Shown: positions 27,412 through 35,797 of the stretch, piece after piece
Layout of the letters: the number at the start of each line of letters is the position of its first letter
Numbering within the stretch: position 1 is the stretch's first letter
Notes under the pieces: generated by a model
The model's database searches: none
What the model saw: only the letters and a program-made list of their open reading frames with translations
What the model was told of the DNA's origin: nothing
Source of the DNA: Achromobacter pulmonis
GTDB lineage: Bacteria; Pseudomonadota; Gammaproteobacteria; Burkholderiales; Burkholderiaceae_B
Length of the DNA stretch: 64,000 nt
NCBI RefSeq assembly: GCF_902859765.1
Contig: NZ_CADIJV010000021.1
Location: forward strand, 1-64,000
Direction of reading: 5' to 3'
Position numbers and translations under genes: made by a program

Positions 27412-28623
27412 ATGAGACAGCAATTCCTGCGCCGCATGGCGCTGGGCGTGAGCCTGGCCCTGGCCGGCATGGCCGCGCATGCCAATGACGCCGACGGCGT
27501 CAAGATCGGCGTCCTCACGGACATGGCCGGGGTCACCGCCGACGCCACCGGGCGCGGCTCGGTCGAGGCCGCCCGCCTGGCGATCGAGGAACTGGGCGGC
27601 AGCGTGCTCGGCAAACCCGTGTCGCTGGTATCCGGCGACCACCAGCACCGGCCCGACATCGGCAGCAGCATGGTGCGCAAGTGGTACGACACCGACGGCG
27701 TCGACGTGGTGGTGGACGTGCCCAATTCGTCGGTGGCCCTGGCGGTCCAGGGCATCGCGCGCGAAAAGAAGAAGCTGGTGCTGTTCTCCAGCCCCGGCAC
27801 CACCGCGCTGACGCAGGCGCAATGCTCGCCCTATGGCGTGCAATGGACCTACACCACCTACGCGCTGTCGCGCGGCACGGCCACCGCCGTGGTCAAGGAA
27901 GGCAACAAACGCTGGTTCATCCTGGCGTCCGACTACGCCTTCGGCAAGCAACTGGCCGCCGATACCGAAACCGTGGTCAAGGCCAACGGCGGCGAGGTCG
28001 TGGGCACGGTGTTCCATCCGCTCAACGCCTCGGATTTCGCCTCGTTCCTACTGCAGGCGCAGGCCTCCAAGGCGCAAATCATCGCGGTCGCCAATGCCGG
28101 CGGCGACACGATCGCGGCGATCAAGCAGGCCGCCGAATTCGGCATCACCAACGCCGGACAGAAGCTGGCGGCGATGCTGTTGCTGCTGACCGACGTGCAC
28201 AGCCTGGGATTGCAGGCGGCGCAGCACACGTACCTGACGGTGCCGTCCTACTGGGACATGAACGATGGCACGCGCGCCTTCAGCAAGAAATTCGAAGCCC
28301 GCCTGGGCCGCCCGCCCACCTTCCTGCAAGCCGGCGTCTACAGCTCGGTGCGCCACTACCTGCGCGCGGTGCAGGCGGCCGGCACCACCGATTCGGATGC
28401 GGTGATGGCGAAGATGAAGTCGATGCCGATCGACGACCCCTTCAGCCTGCACGCGCACATCCGCGCGGACGGCCTGGTGGTGCGCGACATGATGCTGGCG
28501 CAGGTCAAGTCCCCCGACCAGTCCAAGGCGCCCTGGGATTACTACAACGTGGTGCGCACCATTCCCGGCGACTCGCTCGCCTGGCCCCTGTCGGAAAGCC
28601 AATGCCCGCTGGTCAAGAAGTAG
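27412..28623 (+). CDS. Branched-chain amino-acid-type ABC substrate-binding protein
   Basis: This 403-residue periplasmic binding protein of the LivK/Peripla_BP_6 class has a signal peptide to about residue 24 (AAHA). The mature part starts VKIGVLTDMAGVTAD, and the two lobes carry GSVEAARLAIEELGG and ILASDYAFGKQLAADTE, family hallmarks. Members bind amino acids, amides or aromatic acids. No permease or ATPase genes adjoin it. An alpha/beta hydrolase overlaps its end, so its ligand may be an ester or amide processed by that enzyme. Confidence 0.88.
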   Translation: MRQQFLRRMALGVSLALAGMAAHANDADGVKIGVLTDMAGVTADATGRGSVEAARLAIEELGGSVLGKPVSLVSGDHQHRPDIGSSMVRKWYDTDGVDVVVDVPNSSVALAVQGIAREKKKLVLFSSPGTTALTQAQCSPYGVQWTYTTYALSRGTATAVVKEGNKRWFILASDYAFGKQLAADTETVVKANGGEVVGTVFHPLNASDFASFLLQAQASKAQIIAVANAGGDTIAAIKQAAEFGITNAGQKLAAMLLLLTDVHSLGLQAAQHTYLTVPSYWDMNDGTRAFSKKFEARLGRPPTFLQAGVYSSVRHYLRAVQAAGTTDSDAVMAKMKSMPIDDPFSLHAHIRADGLVVRDMMLAQVKSPDQSKAPWDYYNVVRTIPGDSLAWPLSESQCPLVKK

Positions 28624-29561
28624 GCCCCCTGGCGCTGGCCGATTTCGGCAGCTTCTACGCAGGCGGGCGGCAGGCGCGCATCGCCGGCCGCCCGGTGCGC
28701 GAGATCGCCTTCACCAAGACCGCCTCGCTCTCGTACGACCCCAACGGGCTGTACCACGTCGAGCAGGCCTACGTGCAGTACTTCATTCCGGCCGCGCGCC
28801 GCCATCCGCTGCCGCTGGTGCTGCTGCACGGCGGCGGCATGACCGGCGCGATGTGGGAACAGACCCCGGACGGCCGCCACGGCTGGCTGCAGCACTTCGT
28901 GCGGCAGGGCCACGCGGTCTACGTGGTCGACAACGTCGAGCGCGGCCGCGCCGGCTGGACGCCGTTCGAGGAGATCTGGCCGGATGCGCCTATCGTGCGC
29001 AACGCCGAGGAAAGCTGGTCGCTGTTCCGCTTCGGCCGCGCCGAGGACTATGCGCAACGCCGCGCCTTCGACGGGCTGCGCTTTCCGCTGGCGGCCTTCG
29101 ATGAGTTCATCCGCCACGCCGTGCCGCGCTGGCTGGGCAACAACGACGCGGCGCTGGCGGGCTTGTGCGCCGCGCTGGAACGCATCGGGCCGTGCCTGGT
29201 GCTGGCCCACAGCCATGGCGGCGAAGTGGCCTACCGCGCGCAGCAGGCGCGGCCGGACCTGGTGCGCGGGGTCATCGGCATCGAGCCGTCCGGGTTCTCG
29301 CAGGCGGTGGATCCGGCCGCCGTGGCGGGCAAGCCGTTCCTGTTCGTCTATGGCGATTATCTCGACGCCACGCCTCTGTGGGCCAGGCTGGACGCCGCCG
29401 GGCAGGCCTACGCCGACCAGTTGGCGGCGCACGGCGGCCGCGTCACCAGCTGGCGCCTGGCCGCCATGGGCATCCGCGGCAATTCGCATATGCCGATGAT
29501 GGACGACAACAGCGACGATATCGCGGCGCGCATCGGCGCGTGGATCCGCGCCAACGCCTGA
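28602..29561 (+). CDS. Alpha/beta hydrolase, probable esterase
   Basis: This 319-residue alpha/beta-hydrolase fold protein has the oxyanion-hole segment PLVLLHGGGMTGAMWE and the nucleophile elbow in LAHSHGGEVAY (Ser-centred), with a candidate catalytic His in GNSHMPMMDDN near the C-terminus. The ATG at 28602 overlaps the end of the upstream binding-protein gene by 22 bases; a later start would lose little. The overlap suggests one operon. No signal peptide was identified with confidence. Confidence 0.78.
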   Translation: MPAGQEVGPLALADFGSFYAGGRQARIAGRPVREIAFTKTASLSYDPNGLYHVEQAYVQYFIPAARRHPLPLVLLHGGGMTGAMWEQTPDGRHGWLQHFVRQGHAVYVVDNVERGRAGWTPFEEIWPDAPIVRNAEESWSLFRFGRAEDYAQRRAFDGLRFPLAAFDEFIRHAVPRWLGNNDAALAGLCAALERIGPCLVLAHSHGGEVAYRAQQARPDLVRGVIGIEPSGFSQAVDPAAVAGKPFLFVYGDYLDATPLWARLDAAGQAYADQLAAHGGRVTSWRLAAMGIRGNSHMPMMDDNSDDIAARIGAWIRANA

Positions 29562-29586
29562 GGCCGGCCCGGCAGGGAGCCCTGCG

Positions 29587-30783
29587 TCAGCCCTTGACCG
29601 CCGCGGCCTTTTCCAAGGCCTGGGTCAGGTCCGCGATGATGTCCTGTGGCGACTCCAGGCCGATGTGCAGGCGCACCAGTGCGTTCTCGCCTTCGCCCCA
29701 ATAGCGATGGTGCGCCAGGTCCTTGGGCGACACCAGCTGCACCAGGCTTTCGTAGCCGCCCCACGAGAAACCGATGCCGAACAGTTCCAGTTCGTCCACG
29801 AACACGCGCGCGGCCGCTGGCGACAGGCGCAGCTCGATCGACAGCATGCCGTTCGAGCCGGTGCAGTCGCGCTGCCACAGCGCATGGCCCGGATCTTCCG
29901 GCCAGGCCGGATGGAACAGGCGCACGGTCTCGGGCCGATGCTTGAAGAACTCGCACACTTGCAGCGCATGGCGTGCATGCTGCGCCATGCGGATCGGCAT
30001 GGTGCGCACGCCGCGCAACGCCAGCCAGGCGTCGTCGGCGCTGATGGAGTAGCCCATGGCGTACTGGGTCCGGTTCAGCTTCTTGGCGATGGCTTCGTCA
30101 TGGGTGACGACCGCGCCCAGCATCAGGTCGGAATGGCCGCCCACGTACTTGGTGCCGGCGATCACCGACACCTGCGCGCCCAGCGTCAGCGGCCGGTAGA
30201 TGTAGCCCGAGCCCCAGGTATTGTCGGTGGCCAGCACCAGGCCGTGGCGCTGCGCGACGGCGGCCATGGCGCCCATGTCGAGCATCTCGAACAGCAGCGA
30301 GCCGGGCGATTCCACGTACAGCAGCGTGGTGTTGGGCTGCACCAGCGCGTCCAGGTCCTCGCCGGCGGCGAAGTAGGTGACCGAGATGTTCATGCGCTTG
30401 AGCACGGCGTCGTCAAGCTCGCGCATCGGGCCGTAGACGCAATCGGAGATCAGGGCATGGTCGCCGGCCGAGCACAGCGCCAGCATCACCATTGTCATCG
30501 CCGCCATGCCTGACGATGCCAGGTAGGCATGGGTGCCGCCTTCGAGCTGCGCGAACACCTGCTCCAGCGCGGCGTGCGTGTCCATGCCCATGCGGCCATA
30601 AGTGGTGGCGCGGCCGCCGGCGGCCTTGGTGCGCTGGGCCTTTTCCAATGCCGCCAGGTTCTCGAAGCGCACCGTGCTGGCCCGCATCGGCGGCAGCGGC
30701 ACCGGCGCCGTGCCGGTCTCGGGGTTGAACGGGGCGGTGCCCGCGTGCTGCAAAACCGTATCGATGTGTTTGGTGATAGCCAT
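29587..30783 (-). CDS. metC: Cystathionine beta-lyase (PLP enzyme)
   Basis: MetC cleaves cystathionine to homocysteine, pyruvate and ammonia in methionine synthesis. The 398-residue protein has the Cys/Met-metabolism PLP fold, with the PLP-binding lysine in SVIAGTKYVGGHSDL (about residue 212), the ring-stacking region YLASSGMAAM and TTYGRMGMDTH. The start at 30783 matches the family. In Bordetella avium this enzyme is also known as the cell-toxic osteotoxin. No other met genes lie nearby. Confidence 0.92.
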   Translation of the reverse strand: MAITKHIDTVLQHAGTAPFNPETGTAPVPLPPMRASTVRFENLAALEKAQRTKAAGGRATTYGRMGMDTHAALEQVFAQLEGGTHAYLASSGMAAMTMVMLALCSAGDHALISDCVYGPMRELDDAVLKRMNISVTYFAAGEDLDALVQPNTTLLYVESPGSLLFEMLDMGAMAAVAQRHGLVLATDNTWGSGYIYRPLTLGAQVSVIAGTKYVGGHSDLMLGAVVTHDEAIAKKLNRTQYAMGYSISADDAWLALRGVRTMPIRMAQHARHALQVCEFFKHRPETVRLFHPAWPEDPGHALWQRDCTGSNGMLSIELRLSPAAARVFVDELELFGIGFSWGGYESLVQLVSPKDLAHHRYWGEGENALVRLHIGLESPQDIIADLTQALEKAAAVKG

Positions 30784-30869
30784 CTTCTGGAGCCAATGCT
30801 TGCGTATTGTCGGGAATCGGAACCGTAGCAGGAACGCGCGGGAATGTCGCGCCCCAGGCAGGTCCGGTG

Positions 30870-31583
30870 TCAGTCGATCCAGCGCACCGCCGCGTCCAGG
30901 CCGGCGCGGCTGGTGCGGTAGCTGTTGGCCGGATGCGCACGATCGGCATGGCCGAACGAGATCGCGCAGACCACGCGGCGCTCGGCGCCGATGCCCAGCT
31001 GCTCGCGCAGCACTTCGGGATACATCGCCAGCGAGGCCTGGGCCACTGTGGCTACGCCGTTGGCCTGCGCCGCCAGCAGGAAATTGGCGACATAGCCGCC
31101 GCAATCGATGGCGCCGTATTCGCCCAGCGCTTCGTCCGTGGTGATGATGGCCACGTGCGGCGCGTCGAACAACTGGAAGTTGCGCAGCTCCTGGCGGCGG
31201 TAGGCCTCGCGGTCGCCGCGCGCCACGCCCACCGCGCCGTACAGCTGGAAGCCGGATTCGCGACGCCGCGCCAGGTAGTCGCCCTGGTACTCGCGCGGGA
31301 ACGGGAAATCGGGGGTGAAACCGGCCTGCGCCGCGCGTTGCACCAGGGCCCGGCTCAGACGCCGCGCGCCGTCGCCCGACACCACCGTCACCTGCCACGG
31401 CTGGCAGTTGCACCAGGACGCGGTGCGCTGCGCCAGCGTCAGGATGCGTTCGATGGTGGCGCGCGGCACCGGCTCGGGCAGGAAGGCGCGGCAACTGTGA
31501 CGCGCGCGCAGCCAGTCTTCGAGCGCGGCGTCGGGGCGCGCGGCGTCGGGGCGCGCGGCGGGCGCTTGCGGTACGGCGGGCAT
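30870..31583 (-). CDS. Nitroreductase-family FMN oxidoreductase
   Basis: This 237-residue nitroreductase-like flavoprotein uses NAD(P)H to reduce nitro compounds, quinones or similar acceptors. Family motifs are RHSCRAFLPEPVPR (FMN phosphate contact), TASWCNCQPWQVTVV and the C-terminal segment VVCAISFGHAD. The N-terminus has a low-complexity PDAARPDAA stretch from a DNA tandem repeat and may not be folded. It is on the same strand as metC but 86 bases upstream, and the metabolic link is unclear. Confidence 0.85.
   Translation of the reverse strand: MPAVPQAPAARPDAARPDAALEDWLRARHSCRAFLPEPVPRATIERILTLAQRTASWCNCQPWQVTVVSGDGARRLSRALVQRAAQAGFTPDFPFPREYQGDYLARRRESGFQLYGAVGVARGDREAYRRQELRNFQLFDAPHVAIITTDEALGEYGAIDCGGYVANFLLAAQANGVATVAQASLAMYPEVLREQLGIGAERRVVCAISFGHADRAHPANSYRTSRAGLDAAVRWID
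31525..31560. repeat. Short tandem repeat in the nitroreductase N-terminus
   Basis: Two exact 15-base units (31525-31539 and 31540-31554) are followed by six bases of a third. They encode the ARPDA repeat of the nitroreductase. The unit length keeps the reading frame. Confidence 0.85.
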
Positions 31584-31660
31584 GGTGTCTCCTTGGTTTC
31601 CTCGTATGATGCCACTTGATTGCCGGCGCGCAAGGCGCCGCCCGACTCTGGCGAGACCCC

Positions 31661-32287
31661 ATGCTACCTCTCGACGCCCTGATCGCGTTCTTCGGCATTG
31701 CCGTATTGCTGGCCCTCACACCCGGGCCCGACAACCTGTTCGTGCTGATGCAATCGGCCATCTGGGGCCGCAAGGCCGGGCTGTTCGTGGTGCTGGGGCT
31801 GTGCACCGGCCTGCTGGGCCACACGGCCGCCGTGGCGCTGGGGCTGGCCGCGGTGTTCGCCGCCTCGCCGCTGGCCTTCACGCTGCTCAAGCTGATCGGC
31901 GCGGCGTATCTGGCCTACCTGGCGTGGCAGATCCTGCGGGCGCCGGTGCACGCCGAGGACGGCCCCCGGCCCGAGCCGCTGAAGCCGTCGGCGCTGTATC
32001 GCCGCGGCATCGTCATGAACCTGACCAATCCCAAGGTGCTGCTGTTTTTCTTCGCCTTCCTGCCGCAGTTCACCTCGCCCAAGCTGGGGCCGGTGGGCTG
32101 GCAGACGGTGCAGCTGGGCGCGGTGTTCATGCTGGCCACGCTGCTGGTGTTCGGCGCCATCGCCTTTTTCTCGGGCGCGTTCGGCGAACTGCTGCAGCGC
32201 TCGGTCACGGCCAAGCGCTGGCTCAACCGGATCGCGGCGCTGGTGTTCGTGGGTCTGGCCGTGCGGCTGGCGACGGCCACGCGCTGA
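31661..32287 (+). CDS. LysE/RhtB-family exporter
   Basis: This 208-residue inner-membrane exporter has the family motif LALTPGPDNLFVLMQSAIWG near the N-terminus and MNLTNPKVLLFFFAFLPQF around residue 125, with about six helices. It is a second, more canonical LysE/RhtB protein than the one at 166. The ATG at 31661 is chosen because it begins right before the first helix; the frame upstream is short and unrelated. The substrate is unknown. Confidence 0.9.
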   Translation: MLPLDALIAFFGIAVLLALTPGPDNLFVLMQSAIWGRKAGLFVVLGLCTGLLGHTAAVALGLAAVFAASPLAFTLLKLIGAAYLAYLAWQILRAPVHAEDGPRPEPLKPSALYRRGIVMNLTNPKVLLFFFAFLPQFTSPKLGPVGWQTVQLGAVFMLATLLVFGAIAFFSGAFGELLQRSVTAKRWLNRIAALVFVGLAVRLATATR

Positions 32288-32294
32288 AGCGGCC

Positions 32295-33362
32295 TCAGGC
32301 CGCCTTGAAGCGGACGATGCCGTCCGCGCCTTCGCTGCGCGTCAGCTTGCCCTCGAAGTACAGCGCATGCAGATGCGCCAGCGCCTCGCCCATGGCGAAG
32401 GTGAGTTGATGCAGGTCGAGCTTGCGCTTGAACAGCACCGGCACGATGTCCGAGGTCGATTGCGGACCGGCCTTACAGGCCTCCAGCACCTCGGCCAGGC
32501 GGTCGCGGTGGTGTTCGTGCTGCTGCGCGATGCGCTCGTGCAGGCCCTTGAACGGCCGGCCGTGCGACGGCAGCACCAGGGTGTCGCGCGGCACGTCGGC
32601 GTAGCGGTCGAGCGAGCGCAGGTACAACGGCAGCGGATTGGCGTCGGGTTCGTAGTCGAACACGCTGACGTTGGTGGAGATGCGCGGCAGCACCATGTCA
32701 CCGGAAATCAGCACGCCCAGGTCGGGTGAATGCAGCGAGGCGTGCTCGGGCGCGTGGCCGTAGCCGACGATGACGCGCCAGTCGTGCGCGCCGACGCGCA
32801 CCAGGTCGCCATGCATGATGCGCGTGTAACGCGCGGGCACCGCCGGCACCAGGTTGGGGAAATAGTTGGCGCGCTGGCGGATCTGTTCCTGCGCATCCGG
32901 GTCGGTCAAGCCGTGGCGGGCAAAGTGGTCCACGGCCGACTGGCCGCCAGGGCCGGCGCCTGCATCGTTGCGGCGTGACGACCATAGCGATGCGACCATG
33001 AAGTCCGTCATGGTCATCCACAGCCGCGCGTCCCAGCGTTCGCACAGCCAGTAGGCCAGGCCGATGTGGTCGGGGTGCATGTGGGTGACGATGACGCGCA
33101 GCACCGGCAGGCCTTCCAGTTCGTTCTCGAACACCTGCTCCCATAGCGTCTTGACCTCGTCGCGCGAGATGCCGCAATCGACGATGGTCCAGCCGTCGCG
33201 GCCGTCGATGCGGTCACGCAACAGCCAGAGATTGATATGATCCAGCGCGAACGGCAGCGGCATGCGGATCCATTTCACGCCCTCGGCCACCTCATGGGCG
33301 CGGCCGGCTTCGGGCTGGAAATCAGCGAAGGGATACTGCAGCTTCTGTTCGTTGGGGTTCAT
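32295..33362 (-). CDS. MBL-fold metallo-hydrolase, LiuR-linked
   Basis: This 355-residue metallo-beta-lactamase-fold hydrolase has the zinc motif THMHPDHIG (His94, His96, Asp98, His99) with further ligands in GYGHAPEHASLH and LISGDM. Residues from about 260 form a C-terminal winged-helix-like region often found in thioesterase or lactonase-like MBL proteins. It diverges from liuR with a LiuR-type operator between them, so it may hydrolyse a CoA thioester in leucine or isovalerate metabolism. The ATG at 33362 follows GGAGAG. Confidence 0.85.
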   Translation of the reverse strand: MNPNEQKLQYPFADFQPEAGRAHEVAEGVKWIRMPLPFALDHINLWLLRDRIDGRDGWTIVDCGISRDEVKTLWEQVFENELEGLPVLRVIVTHMHPDHIGLAYWLCERWDARLWMTMTDFMVASLWSSRRNDAGAGPGGQSAVDHFARHGLTDPDAQEQIRQRANYFPNLVPAVPARYTRIMHGDLVRVGAHDWRVIVGYGHAPEHASLHSPDLGVLISGDMVLPRISTNVSVFDYEPDANPLPLYLRSLDRYADVPRDTLVLPSHGRPFKGLHERIAQQHEHHRDRLAEVLEACKAGPQSTSDIVPVLFKRKLDLHQLTFAMGEALAHLHALYFEGKLTRSEGADGIVRFKAA

Positions 33363-33405
33363 TGCCTCGCTCTCCACGCTTGACGATCGCGTCAAGTCAT
33401 CATAA

Positions 33406-33422
33406 TTTACGTTTACGTAAAC
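33406..33422. promoter_or_regulatory. LiuR operator between the MBL gene and liuR
   Basis: TTTACGTTTACGTAAAC contains the perfect palindrome GTTTACGTAAAC (33411-33422), also found before ivd. It lies 14 bases before liuR and 44 before the divergent MBL gene, where it could control both. Confidence 0.8.
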
Positions 33423-33435
33423 TGCCACACGTCGC

Positions 33436-33819
33436 ATGTCCCCGTCAACCTGGACCATCTCCGAGCTCGCCCGCGAGTTCGACGTCACGCCCCGCACGAT
33501 CCGCTTCTATGAAGACCAGGGGATCGTGAGCCCGGCGCGCGAGGGCCGCAACCGCATCTTCGGGCCGCGCGACCGCACGCGCCTGAAGCTGGCCCTGCGC
33601 GGCAAGCGCCTGGGGCTGCAGTTGTCGGAGATCCTGACGCTGATCGACATGTACGACGGCCCCGGCGACACCGAGGTGCAGTTGCGCCAGTATCTGGCGG
33701 TGCTGGCCCAGCACCGCGCCACGCTGGAACAGCAGCGCCGCGACATCGAAGATACGCTGCAGGAGATCGCCGTGCAGGAACGCCAGTGCCGCGAGCTGCT
33801 GGCGGCGCAGCAGTCCTGA
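33436..33819 (+). CDS. liuR: MerR-family regulator of leucine/isovalerate degradation
   Basis: This 127-residue MerR-type activator/repressor has an N-terminal winged HTH (TISELAREFDVTPRTIRFYEDQGI, about residues 7-30) and a long dimerising helix rich in Gln and Glu. It lacks a heavy-metal-binding C-terminus. Its position upstream of ivd and the methylcrotonyl-CoA carboxylase genes identifies it as LiuR. Palindromes before itself and before ivd support autoregulation and operon control. Confidence 0.88.
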   Translation: MSPSTWTISELAREFDVTPRTIRFYEDQGIVSPAREGRNRIFGPRDRTRLKLALRGKRLGLQLSEILTLIDMYDGPGDTEVQLRQYLAVLAQHRATLEQQRRDIEDTLQEIAVQERQCRELLAAQQS

Positions 33820-33828
33820 GGCCGTTCC

Positions 33829-34161
33829 ATGGCCATGCTGCAAACGCTTGCGCTGTTCGTCCTGACCGCGCTGGCCGAGATCGTCGGCTGCTATCTGCCG
33901 TACCTGTGGCTGCGCCGCGGCCATTCCATCTGGCTGCTGGCGCCAGCCGCCGTCAGCCTGGCGCTGTTCGCCTGGCTGTTGACGCTGCATCCGACCGCGT
34001 CCGGGCGCGTGTACGCGGCCTATGGCGGCGTGTACATCGGCATGGCCTTGCTGTGGCTGTGGGCCGTCGATGGCGTGCGGCCCAGCGTCAGCGACTATGT
34101 CGGCATGGGGCTGTGCCTGGCGGGGATGCTGGTGATCATGTTCGGGCCCAAAGCCGCCTGA
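33829..34161 (+). CDS. ynfA: UPF0060/YnfA-family membrane protein
   Basis: This 110-residue protein has four membrane helices and is a member of the YnfA family, small proteins related to SMR transporters. Typical features are [18 protein letters not shown] in helix 1 and [12 protein letters not shown] in helix 3. It begins nine bases after liuR and may be co-transcribed with it. A second ATG at 33835 is possible. Its role in this organism is unknown. Confidence 0.9.
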   Translation: MAMLQTLALFVLTALAEIVGCYLPYLWLRRGHSIWLLAPAAVSLALFAWLLTLHPTASGRVYAAYGGVYIGMALLWLWAVDGVRPSVSDYVGMGLCLAGMLVIMFGPKAA

Positions 34162-34199
34162 CGCCGTTGCCGCGGATAACCGGGAGACGCCCCTCCCGA

Positions 34200-34362
34200 C
34201 ACCCCGCCCGATTCGCCTGGCGCAACCGGCCCGCCCTCGCCGCGCAGCGCGTCGGCTACCCCCCCTTGTGCCGGCGCGGTGCTCTTCGTAGCAGAGCTCG
34301 GGAGGGGCATGCAGGCCGCGCCGCAGCGCCACCATATCGTCGAGATTGGCCAGGTCGGACAC
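34200..34362 (-). pseudogene. Remnant of an M20/hippurate-hydrolase-type amidohydrolase
   Basis: From a GTG at 34362 the minus strand reads LDDMVALRRGLHAPPELCYE and then EHRAG, closely resembling the N-terminus of M20 amidohydrolases. At a seven-C tract (34259-34265) the similarity shifts frame (VADALRGEGG), and soon after it is lost. The rest of the gene is absent, since ynfA follows directly. This is read as a decayed fragment, not a small functional gene. The flanking 34162-34607 gap otherwise holds only the LiuR operator. Confidence 0.5.
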
Positions 34363-34467
34363 CCCTTACTCCGTCCCGCATCTCAAGTGTCAAGGACCGG
34401 GAGGGCATCGTACCCACGGCCATTCCCCGGGGCGCAAACATTTGCCTAGGGAAAACCCGACTCTTAT

Positions 34468-34487
34468 TTACGTTTACGTAAACGTAA
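34468..34487. promoter_or_regulatory. LiuR operator upstream of ivd
   Basis: TTACGTTTACGTAAACGTAA is a perfect 20-bp palindrome sharing the GTTTACGTAAAC core with the site before liuR. It lies about 120 bases before the ivd start and is the likely control point of the whole leucine-degradation operon. Confidence 0.82.
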
Positions 34488-34607
34488 TATTTGCGCTGCA
34501 TCATTGCGTAGCCATCGCCGATCGGCGCATCATGGGCCACGCGGCAAGATCCGGCGCGGCTCCTTGCGCCCATAAGAATGTAAGCACCTACTATCACGGA
34601 GACAGCG

Positions 34608-35786
34608 ATGAACCTTCCTGGCCTGAACTTCGATCTGGGCGAAGACCTGGACATGCTGCGCGACGCCGTGCGCACTTTCGCGCAGGCCGAGATCGCGCCG
34701 CGCGCCGCCGAAGTCGACCGCAGCGACCAGTTCCCCATGGACCTGTGGCGCAAGTTCGGCGACCTGGGCGTGCTGGGCATGACGGCCAGCGAAGAATATG
34801 GCGGCGCCAACATGGGCTACCTGGCCCACATGGTGGCGATGGAGGAAATCTCCCGCGCCAGCGCGTCCATCGGCCTGTCCTATGGCGCGCACTCCAACCT
34901 GTGCGTCAACCAGATCAACCGCAACGGCACCCCGGCGCAGAAGGCCAAGTACCTGCCCAAGCTGATCTCCGGCGAGCACGTGGGCGCGCTGGCCATGAGC
35001 GAACCGGGCGCCGGCTCGGACGTGGTCAGCATGAAGCTGCGCGCCGACAAGAAGGGCGACCGCTACGTGCTCAACGGCACCAAGATGTGGATCACCAACG
35101 GCCCCGACGCCGACACCCTGGTGGTCTACGCCAAGACCGACCCCGAGGCGCACCAGCGCGGCATCACCGCCTTCCTGGTGGAAAAGAGCTTCAAGGGTTT
35201 CTCGGTGGCGCAAAAGCTGGACAAGCTCGGCATGCGCGGCAGCCACACCGGCGAACTGGTGTTCCAGGATTGCGAGATCCCCGAGGAAAACGTGCTGGGT
35301 CAGGTCAACGGCGGCGTCAAGGTGCTGATGAGCGGCCTGGACTACGAACGCGCCGTGCTGTCCGGCGGCCCGGTCGGCATCATGCAGGCCGTCATGGACG
35401 TGGTGGTGCCGTACATCCACGACCGCAAGCAGTTCGGCCAGGCCATCGGCGAATTCCAGCTGATCCAGGGCAAAGTGGCCGACCTGTACACCACGCTGCA
35501 GGCCAGCCGCGCCTTCTGCTACCAGGTCGGCAAGAACCTCGACCGCCTCGGCGCCGAACACGTGCGCCAGGTGCGCAAGGACTGCGCCGCGTTGATCCTC
35601 TACACCGCCGAGAAGGCCACCTGGATGGCCGGCGAAGGCGTGCAGATCCTGGGCGGCAACGGCTACATCAACGAGTACCCGGTGGGCCGCCTGTGGCGCG
35701 ATGCCAAGCTGTATGAAATCGGCGCCGGCACCAGCGAGATCCGCCGCATGCTGATCGGCCGCGAACTGTTCGCCGAGACCCTCTGA
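34608..35786 (+). CDS. liuA: Isovaleryl-CoA dehydrogenase
   Basis: This FAD enzyme oxidises isovaleryl-CoA to 3-methylcrotonyl-CoA in leucine degradation. The 392-residue protein has the acyl-CoA dehydrogenase signatures [14 protein letters not shown] and [20 protein letters not shown]. The segment [10 protein letters not shown] and the YERA region contain the catalytic glutamate area characteristic of isovaleryl-CoA dehydrogenases. It is the first gene of the liu operon behind a LiuR palindrome. Confidence 0.95.
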   Translation: MNLPGLNFDLGEDLDMLRDAVRTFAQAEIAPRAAEVDRSDQFPMDLWRKFGDLGVLGMTASEEYGGANMGYLAHMVAMEEISRASASIGLSYGAHSNLCVNQINRNGTPAQKAKYLPKLISGEHVGALAMSEPGAGSDVVSMKLRADKKGDRYVLNGTKMWITNGPDADTLVVYAKTDPEAHQRGITAFLVEKSFKGFSVAQKLDKLGMRGSHTGELVFQDCEIPEENVLGQVNGGVKVLMSGLDYERAVLSGGPVGIMQAVMDVVVPYIHDRKQFGQAIGEFQLIQGKVADLYTTLQASRAFCYQVGKNLDRLGAEHVRQVRKDCAALILYTAEKATWMAGEGVQILGGNGYINEYPVGRLWRDAKLYEIGAGTSEIRRMLIGRELFAETL

Positions 35787-35797
35787 GCGGCCTGGCC

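Noticed and set aside
34259-34265. Poly-C tract as a phase-variation switch
   Set aside because: Only seven Cs are present and the gene behind it is truncated, so a switch would restore nothing.
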